Positions 9,471-17,159 of a stretch of DNA of 64,000 nt are shown here, in pieces. Where the stretch lies: NCBI GenBank assembly GCA_963977415.1, contig CAXBOS010000008.1, positions 1 to 64,000 of the forward strand, given 5' to 3'. Below the pieces are notes generated by a model that had not been told where the DNA came from, did no database searches, and saw only the letters and a list, made by a program, of their open reading frames with translations. The DNA is from Croceimicrobium sp963977415 (GTDB taxonomy: Bacteria > Bacteroidota > Bacteroidia > Flavobacteriales > Schleiferiaceae). Numbering within the stretch: position 1 is the first letter of the stretch; each line of letters starts with the position of its first letter. The position numbers and the translations under genes are program-made.

Positions 9471-10097
9471 ATGAAAAAGCTTACGCTCGCAGCCACATCT
9501 ATAGTACTTGGACTCTTACTTACTTTTTCTTTTAAACCAAGTGAACAAGCCTTCCTTATTTTAGTGGACCCTGGTCATGGTGGGAAGGATGCGGGCTATG
9601 TGTTGGACGAAAAAGGACTTATTGAAAAGGATCTTAGCTTAAATTTCGCCCAAAGGTTGATAGAAGTATCTAAGGGTTTTCCTGATATTAAGGTTATCTC
9701 TACTCGAAATAGTGATGAGTTTTTAGATTTAAAGGAAAGGGTTGCGATTTCTAAAGCGGTAAAGGCAAATTTGTTTATTTCCATTCACATGGACGCTCAC
9801 AATAACTCTACTACGCAGGGCATGAGCCTAATGATTGACGAAAATTCTAAATATAAAAGTGAAAGCTTGACTTTGGCAGAATCCATCATCAGTCAACTAA
9901 ATTCAGAGGCTTCGGTGAACATACAATCCGATATTTCGAATTTGGATTCTTATGTCTTACAAAATGTCGATTGTCCGGCAATAATGCTCAATCTTAGTTT
10001 TTTAAGTAATAGCGCAGATGCCGATTTTATTAATACCGACGATAATATCGATGCTTTATGTAAAGAGTTAATTGAGGCTTTACGGATTAAAGAATAA
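9471..10097 (+). CDS. N-acetylmuramoyl-L-alanine amidase-like protein (Amidase_3), catalytic Glu replaced
   Basis: The 208-residue protein has a leader (about 1-20) and then an Amidase_3 fold. Zinc-site residues are visible: His36 in Asp-Pro-Gly-His-Gly-Gly, Glu52 in Ile-Glu-Lys-Asp, and His106 in Ile-Ser-Ile-His-Met-Asp. In active amidases the late motif reads like Pro-Ala-x-Leu-x-Glu-x-x-Phe-x-Ser-Asn, where Glu is catalytic. Here it is Pro-Ala-Ile-Met-Leu-Asn184-Leu-Ser-Phe-Leu-Ser-Asn, so the catalytic Glu is Asn. The protein may bind peptidoglycan without cutting it, or have altered activity. It is also short and lacks a cell-wall-binding domain. Confidence 0.8.
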   Translation: MKKLTLAATSIVLGLLLTFSFKPSEQAFLILVDPGHGGKDAGYVLDEKGLIEKDLSLNFAQRLIEVSKGFPDIKVISTRNSDEFLDLKERVAISKAVKANLFISIHMDAHNNSTTQGMSLMIDENSKYKSESLTLAESIISQLNSEASVNIQSDISNLDSYVLQNVDCPAIMLNLSFLSNSADADFINTDDNIDALCKELIEALRIKE

Positions 10098-10199
10098 GTG
10101 CTTCAATATGTTCTAAGTTCATAGCTCATTAACCTTTGCTAGAGGATTTTTGTGAGAAACCAATTCTTAAAGTTTTACCCGTAGATAAGATTGTAACTT

Positions 10200-10769
10200 A
10201 TGCGAAGCTTATTATTTATTCTATCAGTGTTTTTGTTGCAAAGCTGCATTGTTGCTCAGCTTAGCGGTTACAAAAGTGGATATGAAAAACTATCCGAAGA
10301 GGAAAAGTCACGCATTGTAATTTTAGAAGAAAAATCATCCATCGGCCAATTATCCACTAGCGATACTATTTATAAGATTAAGGCCGATCAGCTTTTAAGA
10401 TTTATGGAAAGCGAAGATTCGGTGGTTGTTCATTTTTGGTCGCCACACTGTAGTTCTCCTCTTTGCTACCCTATAGACTATGTTAACAAAAGCTATCAAG
10501 CTAAAGGTTATACGCTTATTGTGATTACCGATTACTTTGATATGGAGACTATTAAAACTCAAAGTCTTGATGGTTTAAGATATCCCTTACTAGCGGTAAA
10601 TAATGAGTATTATGATACTGATATCTGTTACAAATATCATGAAAGATTTGTGTTGGATTTACTTAAGCAGGACAAGCAGGATGTTGAAGAGTTGGCCCTA
10701 TACAGCCGGCATTTGCTCTTTTCTAAAGGAAAGCTAGTAAAGACTGGTATTGTACTTTGGGACATCTAG
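10200..10769 (+). CDS. lipoprotein with thioredoxin-like fold
   Basis: The 189-residue product has a lipoprotein signal peptide with lipobox Leu-Gln-Ser-Cys16. A strand at about 74-80 (Ser-Val-Val-Val-His-Phe-Trp) is followed by Ser-Pro-His-Cys84 and Cys89, which resembles the thioredoxin active-site position, but with Cys-x4-Cys instead of CxxC. It is followed by an Ile-Val-Ile-Thr-Asp strand and a Tyr-Pro-Leu-Leu segment. I infer an envelope thioredoxin-fold protein with an altered active site. The next gene starts about 50 bases downstream on the same strand, so they may be cotranscribed. Confidence 0.6.
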   Translation: MRSLLFILSVFLLQSCIVAQLSGYKSGYEKLSEEEKSRIVILEEKSSIGQLSTSDTIYKIKADQLLRFMESEDSVVVHFWSPHCSSPLCYPIDYVNKSYQAKGYTLIVITDYFDMETIKTQSLDGLRYPLLAVNNEYYDTDICYKYHERFVLDLLKQDKQDVEELALYSRHLLFSKGKLVKTGIVLWDI

Positions 10770-10819
10770 GCGATATACGGAAGCCTTGCGAGTGATGTTT
10801 TAACAAAGTCTAAGCTTAT

Positions 10820-11365
10820 ATGAAGCAATTAATAATTCTCTTTTTTGGTATTTGCCCTTTAGTATCAAGAGCCCAAACTGTTGAAGTAAAAGAGATACAG
10901 GTAGAGCCCTATTTAGTCTTTCAAAATTACGAGCACTTTAAAAGACTATGCCTTAGCTCCCCCAACTCGGCGGTAGAGTTTATAGAAGGCTTCGACTTTG
11001 CTTGGGGTTATCAATATCAATTAAAAGTGGAGGAAACTATATTAGAGTCAGCCCTTTCCGATGGTACAGAATATGAGTTTCGATTAGTTGAGGTGCTTTC
11101 TAAAACCAAAGTGGCAGATTCTACGGAGGCTACACTTTTCTTGGATTCCAAGCGGTATTATCAGGATTTAGATAATGGCGAAGCCGCCACGAATGATACT
11201 TTTAAAATGCTAAATGATAGCACCTACCTTTATTTTGATGCGGTAGAAATTGAGGTGCCCCAAAAATTACAAGCACCCTTCCAGCAAATACTCCGAGGAG
11301 AGAAAAGCCAAGAAGGGCACTTTGTGTTTTTAGAAGGCAATCGGATTAGGCTAGTTAAGCTTTAA
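10820..11365 (+). CDS. hypothetical secreted protein
   Basis: 181 residues with a signal peptide (about 1-19, ending Ser-Arg-Ala-Gln). The mature part is acidic, with no recognisable motif and no membrane segment. It lies about 50 bases after the thioredoxin-like lipoprotein gene and may share its transcript. No function is proposed. Confidence 0.6.
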   Translation: MKQLIILFFGICPLVSRAQTVEVKEIQVEPYLVFQNYEHFKRLCLSSPNSAVEFIEGFDFAWGYQYQLKVEETILESALSDGTEYEFRLVEVLSKTKVADSTEATLFLDSKRYYQDLDNGEAATNDTFKMLNDSTYLYFDAVEIEVPQKLQAPFQQILRGEKSQEGHFVFLEGNRIRLVKL

Positions 11366-11385
11366 AGCGATCGTCAAAAAGTTTA

Positions 11386-11664
11386 TTACTCCTGGCTTAA
11401 ATCTTTCATATCGGCCAGGGCATCATTTAGTTTGCTGATTATGCCACCGTAAATTAGCTGAACATCTTTACGATGAATGGCTTTACTGAAGATACTCATG
11501 ATAAGGGCGAATGCCAGTATGAATAGGGTCGTGTAGAGATGCATTCCGAAAATTAAATCATCGGTGCTCTCAGCAACTTTGAGACGTAAACTGGCCAATA
11601 AGTCTGAGAACCAGAGGCCAAAATAAAAGATCAAAATAAGCCCTGGGTATACTAGGCGGTACAT
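11386..11664 (-). CDS. small membrane protein, two predicted transmembrane helices
   Basis: 92 residues with two hydrophobic segments (about 5-25 and 42-62) separated by a polar loop, then an amphipathic C-terminal helix. Nothing identifies the family. It starts with ATG and reads away from a broken glycoside-hydrolase-like gene that begins 16 bases upstream on the opposite strand. Confidence 0.5.
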   Translation of the reverse strand: MYRLVYPGLILIFYFGLWFSDLLASLRLKVAESTDDLIFGMHLYTTLFILAFALIMSIFSKAIHRKDVQLIYGGIISKLNDALADMKDLSQE

Positions 11665-11680
11665 TCTGCCATAGTGTTCA

Positions 11681-12225
11681 ATGGAGTTTTCTTCTTTGTA
11701 TTATTTTTTTTGCTAGCGTGCAATAAGGAAGACGGTTCGGGAAGTAGCGTTCTTACAGAGGAAGCTGCGCTTTTTAGCGTTAATAATAACTAAATCCTAA
11801 ATGATAACCTTCCCTTTCCTGTGAAAGATAAGGTTTACGTTCCTGGTTACCCTGGTTTTTTACCTTGGGAAATTGAAAGTTCCCTGTCGCTTTCGGCGGA
11901 TTTAAAAGCCAACATCTACCGTGATATTGAGAATATTATAGCAATGAATGCCAATACCATTCGCTTTTGGGCTGCTCCTCATTACGGTTACTAGGCTTAC
12001 TGTAGAATTTATACGACAATTATACCTCTGGGCTTTCCCCGGGTAGGGCTTTGTATTCAAGAATGTCTAGACGCTTGGTGGAAGTTTGGTTATCAAGATT
12101 CCTTCTCGCAAGATCCCAATGATATTGAAGAATGGTTCGGTATCGCTAGGATTATTGATTCCAATGGAGTTTATAATACTGAGTTCCGCTATTCTTATTA
12201 TGTTTTACAAAACGCTTGGCGCTAG
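11681..12225 (+). pseudogene. decayed glycoside-hydrolase-like lipoprotein gene
   Basis: A single frame, broken by stops at 11791-11793 (TAA) and 11992-11994 (TAG), still reads as one protein. After a Leu-Leu-Ala-Cys lipobox come an acidic Gly/Ser linker, then Val-Pro-Gly-Tyr-Pro-Gly-Phe-Leu-Pro-Trp-Glu and Asn-Ala-Asn-Thr-Ile-Arg-Phe-Trp. The 3' part has Ala-Trp-Trp-Lys-Phe-Gly, Asp-Ile-Glu-Glu-Trp-Phe-Gly and Tyr-Tyr-Val-Leu-Gln-Asn-Ala-Trp, then a stop at 12223-12225. These segments resemble the start and end of a TIM-barrel glycoside hydrolase, but the core between them is far too short. The natural ATG at 11681 joins the lipobox frame only if one T is restored in the run near 11701-11711. 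So there is one frameshift, two nonsense codons and a probable internal deletion. Confidence 0.8.
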
Positions 12226-12229
12226 ATAC

Positions 12230-13699
12230 CTAATCTAAAAACTCAGCTAAATAATCTATCTTTTGCTTGCGCTGGAAGTCGTAAAGGCAAAGACGACGGA
12301 GATTATAATAATTATTCCAAAAACGCTGTAACTCGAAGATATAAGACTGCTTAGCTCCATCTTTTTCGCTTTGCGCGATATTAATATCGGTGATGCTAAT
12401 TTTTCCCGTTAGGTAACGCTGGCGGGCCACTTCATAACGCTTTTGGGCTACGGTATCTGCCTTAGCGGCGATTTGTAGCCTTTGGTATTGAGCATTAAAC
12501 TGCATTACTTGCAAAAAGATTTCCTGCTCAAAATTCACTTCATCTTGTTGGATATTTACTTCCGCTAATTCGCGGTTGGCTTTGGCGCGACGCACCTGTG
12601 AGCGGGCCTGCCCCCAGTCGATTAAAGGAATGTTTACCCCTACTACAATGTTTTGCTGTTGCAAGAAAGGATCTTGATAAACGGTTTGGAAATCACCCGC
12701 TTGGCGCGATAAACCAAAATTAGCGCTCAAGTTGAAATTGTAATTAGTATTACCTCTGGCTTGCGCTACCTGCTGATCGGCTTCTAATCGACGGCGGCGA
12801 AACTCTAAAACTACGGCGCGATTGGCCTTGGCTTCACTTAGGGCGGTGGGTAAATCAACTTCTACCTCTGGCACTTCCCAGGGGATAGCTAAGTCTAATT
12901 CTTGATCGGTGGGAATATTTAAAAAGCGCTTGAGATTTTGCGCCGCTACTTCGTAATTTAAACGGGCATTAGTTAACGCATTTTCAGCATTTAAAAGGTT
13001 TAACTCAATTTGCAGCAAATCGTTTTCAGCGATTTTCCCTAAATTATAACGTCCTACTGATATTTTATAAATCGTATCGTTGTTACTTAAGTTTTGCTCG
13101 GCAATGCGCTTGTTAATAGATGAGCTTAGGGCCTGAAAATAAAGGCTGGTAGTCTCATTGGCTATGTTTTCTAAATCCTCAATGTAGGCGCGTTGCGATT
13201 CTTCGTAGGCGATGGGCTGAATCTTTTTATTCCACTTTAAATCGTTGTACAAAAACATCGGTTGAAAGTAGCTTAAAGAAATTGGCGTGGAAAAATAGCT
13301 AGTTCGGTTAGTGGGGCTATATACATTGCTACGTTGCAGGCTCGAAATAAGCGATAAACGACCACCGGTAAGCGCAATATTTTGGTCGAGCGATAAACTA
13401 GAGCTCAGAAAAAGTTGCTCGCGCTCGGCAAAACCAAAGGTTCCATCATCTAGGGTAACTACATCAATGGCGCTAGAATAGTTCGGTAGCGAGCCGCTTA
13501 AATTTAGCTGCGGTAAAAGGCTTGCTCTAAACTGACGATAATTCCAATAACGGTTCTCGGCTAGGTTAATAGCGCGATAATAGGAGGGAGAGGTTTTTTG
13601 AGCGGAAATAATAGCTTCCTTTAAACTAAGCTTCTCAGTTTGACTCATCAGGCGAAAGCCAAAACAAGCAAAGAGGGCTAAAGCGATATATTTATTCAT
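12230..13699 (-). CDS. TolC-family outer-membrane efflux protein
   Basis: 489 residues with a signal peptide (about 1-20) and the duplicated helical hairpins typical of TolC/OEP proteins: long Gln/Asn/Arg-rich helices with Ala-Glu-Asn-Ala-Leu-Thr and Gly-Lys-Ile-(Ala/Ser) turns that occur twice, consistent with the internal duplication. It forms the outer-membrane channel of a tripartite exporter. It is the last gene of a three-gene operon and overlaps the permease gene by 8 bases. Its 3' end lies 4 bases from the end of the broken glycoside hydrolase gene. Confidence 0.9.
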   Translation of the reverse strand: MNKYIALALFACFGFRLMSQTEKLSLKEAIISAQKTSPSYYRAINLAENRYWNYRQFRASLLPQLNLSGSLPNYSSAIDVVTLDDGTFGFAEREQLFLSSSLSLDQNIALTGGRLSLISSLQRSNVYSPTNRTSYFSTPISLSYFQPMFLYNDLKWNKKIQPIAYEESQRAYIEDLENIANETTSLYFQALSSSINKRIAEQNLSNNDTIYKISVGRYNLGKIAENDLLQIELNLLNAENALTNARLNYEVAAQNLKRFLNIPTDQELDLAIPWEVPEVEVDLPTALSEAKANRAVVLEFRRRRLEADQQVAQARGNTNYNFNLSANFGLSRQAGDFQTVYQDPFLQQQNIVVGVNIPLIDWGQARSQVRRAKANRELAEVNIQQDEVNFEQEIFLQVMQFNAQYQRLQIAAKADTVAQKRYEVARQRYLTGKISITDINIAQSEKDGAKQSYIFELQRFWNNYYNLRRLCLYDFQRKQKIDYLAEFLD

Positions 13700-15017
13700 A
13701 GCGTAAGGATTCTACCGGGTTTTTCTCGGCGGCTTTTTTAGCGGGCGAAAGTCCGAAAACGAGTCCCGTAATGGAAGCTACTCCAAAGGAAATAAGGATG
13801 GAATAGGCGCTAACAATGGTTTCAATATTGGCGAAAGTTGAAACTAGGAAGGAGGCCAAAACTCCTAATAGTACGCCAATTATTCCACCACTTAAGCTAA
13901 TTAAAAGCGCTTCCATTAAAAACTGCTGGATGATATCTTGTTTTTTAGCACCAATGGCTAAACGGGTACCGATTTCACGGGTGCGTTCGAGCACCGAAGC
14001 GAGCATAATATTCATAATTCCAATACCGCCCACTAAGAGGGAAATACCCGCAATGGCGCTTAATACCAAGTTAAAAATATCTTTGGTGCGCTGTTGTTGT
14101 TCTAATAATTGTTGGGGAATAATGACTTCAAAATCTACTACGTTATTATGTTTTCGTTGCAGGAGGCGACTAATAACTTCCGCTGTGCTACCTAAGTATT
14201 CACTGTCTTTTACCTGCACCACCATGCGATCAATTTGATGGTAGTTTTTCATGGTTCGCACTTGGGCTTCTTCCTCATCTTCGAAATCTGATCCACTGGC
14301 TTCTCGTAATTTGGCACGATCTAAATACCGGCTTAAAACGGTGTTAATAGGGGCGTAGATATCCATATTATAATCGCGGATGCCTAAATTTTCTTGTGCT
14401 TTAGAACTGAGGTTTATGCCTTTCGTGATGCCAATAATGGTGAGCCATTGTTTCCCCACCTTTATTTTCTGCCCCAAGGCTTTCGTGCCGGGGAAGAGCT
14501 TCTTTTTAATGCCACTACCGATAATACAAACCGCTTCTTTGTTTAGGCTATGTGCTTCGCTAAAGGCTTGACCATGGCCAAGCTCAATATTGGAGACTTC
14601 AAAATAAGCAGGTTTAATACCAATTAATTTGGCCGTGCGTCTTCTACCGCCGCTAATTACATAGGTATCTATTACAATTTCGGGACTGATGGCTTTAACG
14701 GTAGGGATAATTTCTAGGATACTAGAAGCATCTTTTAAATCGAGGCCCTTGGAAAATAATTTCTTCTCTTTCTGACCACTCTCAATTTGCCCAATCTCTG
14801 TTTCACTTTGCTCTACGAGAGGCTTTATTTCAATATTATTGACGCCTACTAATTCTATTTGCTTGAGGATTTCTACCTGAGCACCTTTACCAATGGCAAG
14901 CATGGTAATTACCGCCGCAACTCCGAAAATAATTCCCAGGGCAGTAAGAATAGAGCGCACTTTATTGGCCAAAATGGCTTCAAAGGCAATGGTTAAGTTT
15001 ATGAGGATGCGTTCCAT
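13692..15017 (-). CDS. MacB-type ABC transporter permease (no ATPase domain)
   Basis: 441 residues with the MacB/FtsX layout: one transmembrane helix (about 20-42), a large periplasmic domain (about 45-310), and three C-terminal helices (about 320-430). The Glu-Arg-Thr-Arg-Glu-Ile-Gly signature of the FtsX domain lies between the helices. There is no Walker motif, so an ATPase must come from another gene. It follows the adaptor gene with no gap and overlaps the TolC gene. Probable role: export of a small molecule, peptide or lipoprotein-like substrate. Confidence 0.9.
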   Translation of the reverse strand: MERILINLTIAFEAILANKVRSILTALGIIFGVAAVITMLAIGKGAQVEILKQIELVGVNNIEIKPLVEQSETEIGQIESGQKEKKLFSKGLDLKDASSILEIIPTVKAISPEIVIDTYVISGGRRRTAKLIGIKPAYFEVSNIELGHGQAFSEAHSLNKEAVCIIGSGIKKKLFPGTKALGQKIKVGKQWLTIIGITKGINLSSKAQENLGIRDYNMDIYAPINTVLSRYLDRAKLREASGSDFEDEEEAQVRTMKNYHQIDRMVVQVKDSEYLGSTAEVISRLLQRKHNNVVDFEVIIPQQLLEQQQRTKDIFNLVLSAIAGISLLVGGIGIMNIMLASVLERTREIGTRLAIGAKKQDIIQQFLMEALLISLSGGIIGVLLGVLASFLVSTFANIETIVSAYSILISFGVASITGLVFGLSPAKKAAEKNPVESLRYE

Positions 15018-16271
15018 TTAGGAATCTGCACTAAGGCGGTTAATCTCAGATTCACTAGCACTGCTTGGCTCGGTAAGGAATACTTCGGCATCAGCCTCTA
15101 GACCCGCTTCTATAACTGCATATTCATCATTGCTAGCGCCAATTTTCACTTCTTGCTTACTTATTCCAACGGCCTCTTTAAGGTAAACATAAGTTAGCCC
15201 CTCTTGGTTAAAAATTGCCTCTAGCGGAACCTGCAAAACCTGCTCTAAAGTTTTAGTCACAATTTGATTACTAGTAGTCATCCCTGGCCGATAGGTGCTA
15301 TCGCTTTCGTTCACGCGAATAATTATTTCAAAAACTTTAGAGTCTGAATCTTCTCGATCTTCCCCAACATTAGCCACTTCTATCACTTCTCCGGTAAGGG
15401 AAGCATCGGGGAAGGCATCTAAACCTAAGATTACTTTCTGACCTTGTTTGACCTTGCGAATGTCTACCTCGTTTATGTAAGTTTTGCTTTGCATTTCGCT
15501 TAGATCGGGTAGGGTAGCAACACCGGGATCCCAAGGGGAAATGGTTGAGCCCGTTTTTCGCTTACGCCCGCCCCATTCGCGTTTGTAAATTACCATGCCA
15601 TTTTTAGGGGCCATAATGCGAAATTCCTTTTCGAGTTCTTGCAAGCTAGATACTTTACTGCGGGTTTGCGAAAGCGTAGCGCCAGCTTCTACCATTTTTG
15701 CACGACTTTGTTTTTGCTTAATAATGTAATTGTCTTTGCTTTGGGCGAGACTCTGTTCAAGCTTTTCTAAATCTAATTTTAGGCGTTGAATCGTTGCGGG
15801 TGGTTCGTAAATACTTTGCTCAATTTCAATTTTCTTCTGTTTAATGTCGAAAACTAAAGATTCCAATTCGCTGCGTTTTTCACGCATTTCTAAGGTAGTG
15901 TCTAACTGAGTTTGGGTGTAAATACTTTGTGCTTTATCGTATTCAGTAAGAAGGTCGTTTAACTTGCTACTCAATTCGGTTTTATCTAGCTCTGCTACAA
16001 AATCACCCTTTTCTACGTAAGTGCCTTCCGCTACGAGGTCCGAAATTTTAATATTGTAAAGTCCATACTGACGTGAATTACTCGGTCCATTGATATCCTC
16101 TGAGTTTTTAGCCATAAGCTCACCGGAACTAGTCACTAAATCGGTAAAGTCGGATACAAAAGCAATAGTAGTAATATCACGGTCTTGGGTCTCATCTCCC
16201 TTTAAGGCAAACCAAGCCACAAGGATTATTACAATGCCAATAATGAGACCAATAGTTTGATTTTTTTTCAA
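15018..16271 (-). CDS. periplasmic adaptor (HlyD/MacA-type) of an efflux system
   Basis: 417 residues: an N-terminal membrane anchor (about 7-25), a lipoyl-like half-motif, a long alpha-helical coiled coil (about 95-210, Lys/Glu/Gln-rich), then beta-barrel and membrane-proximal domains (Leu-Thr-Gly-Glu-Val-Ile-Glu-Val is typical). By family it bridges the inner-membrane permease to the TolC channel. It is the first gene of the operon adaptor-permease-TolC, whose three genes are contiguous or overlapping. Confidence 0.9.
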   Translation of the reverse strand: MKKNQTIGLIIGIVIILVAWFALKGDETQDRDITTIAFVSDFTDLVTSSGELMAKNSEDINGPSNSRQYGLYNIKISDLVAEGTYVEKGDFVAELDKTELSSKLNDLLTEYDKAQSIYTQTQLDTTLEMREKRSELESLVFDIKQKKIEIEQSIYEPPATIQRLKLDLEKLEQSLAQSKDNYIIKQKQSRAKMVEAGATLSQTRSKVSSLQELEKEFRIMAPKNGMVIYKREWGGRKRKTGSTISPWDPGVATLPDLSEMQSKTYINEVDIRKVKQGQKVILGLDAFPDASLTGEVIEVANVGEDREDSDSKVFEIIIRVNESDSTYRPGMTTSNQIVTKTLEQVLQVPLEAIFNQEGLTYVYLKEAVGISKQEVKIGASNDEYAVIEAGLEADAEVFLTEPSSASESEINRLSADS

Positions 16272-16441
16272 GATGCTTGATTTACAGAGTGAGCGCCAAG
16301 GTAAGGAAAAAAATCAGCCTTAACAGGGCAATTAGAGTTGCTACTAGAATAATTTGCGGCTAGCATTGATACTATTGAAAACTGATTTATTCGAATATTA
16401 GTATGCCGCTTTGAGTATAGTTTCTGCTGAAGGAGAAAGGT

Positions 16442-17158
16442 CTAATTTTCCTTATTTGGCCAAGCATCCACCCCATTAACATAAGCGTCAATCACCTCTA
16501 ATTTTTCGGCGTATTTATCGCCTTCAAAACCTTTAAGGTCCCCGTATTCCACCAAATGATTATAGGCACGCTGAAACTTGGAAGCTAGGGGGAAATAAGA
16601 CCAATGCCATTTTTCTTCGCGGTAACCTTGCTCGCGATAATTGTTAAAGGCTATATAGGGTTGATAAAATCCAAATTTAGCGGCATTCGCTCTAAGCCAA
16701 GTGTAAATTTTTAAACCTTCTCCACTTTCGAAGTAGTTATTTTCTAAGGCGTTTAAATCGAAGTCGGTGCCCCAATGATGGCGACTGGTGCCTGGCATTG
16801 AGCTATATTGTAAAATGCGTTCGGCGCGACTGTTTTCATCGCCACCAAAACTGGCCCATTTACGATTCCAAATGCCACTTTGATAGGAGTGATTGCGGGT
16901 AGCGGAAACAATGATTAATTGAATACCGTCATCTTCCGCGGCTTTCCACATGTCTTTGAAAGCGTCATAAACTTCATCGCGCAAGTAAGCGTTTTCTTTG
17001 GTGGTATATTTTGAACGCAACTTTTTAAAGTCGCGATGATCGGCTGGGTTTATATCACCAAGTAAATCTGCCTTAGTATAGCTAGGAGGTTCTTTAAAAC
17101 TGAAGTTAGCCCAGGAGCTAAAGAGTATTAAAAATACGATTAGTCCTGGGCTACGCAT
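16442..17158 (-). CDS. M15-family D-alanyl-D-alanine carboxypeptidase-like protein
   Basis: 238 residues with a signal peptide (about 1-20). The VanY/M15 zinc site is intact: Ser125-Arg-His127-His-Trp-Gly-Thr-Asp-Phe-Asp134, and Glu192-Lys-Trp-His195-Trp further on. Members trim stem peptides of peptidoglycan by removing D-Ala. It begins 1 base after the isocitrate dehydrogenase gene on the same strand, so it is probably on the same transcript, an odd functional pairing. Confidence 0.88.
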   Translation of the reverse strand: MRSPGLIVFLILFSSWANFSFKEPPSYTKADLLGDINPADHRDFKKLRSKYTTKENAYLRDEVYDAFKDMWKAAEDDGIQLIIVSATRNHSYQSGIWNRKWASFGGDENSRAERILQYSSMPGTSRHHWGTDFDLNALENNYFESGEGLKIYTWLRANAAKFGFYQPYIAFNNYREQGYREEKWHWSYFPLASKFQRAYNHLVEYGDLKGFEGDKYAEKLEVIDAYVNGVDAWPNKEN

Positions 17159-17159
17159 A

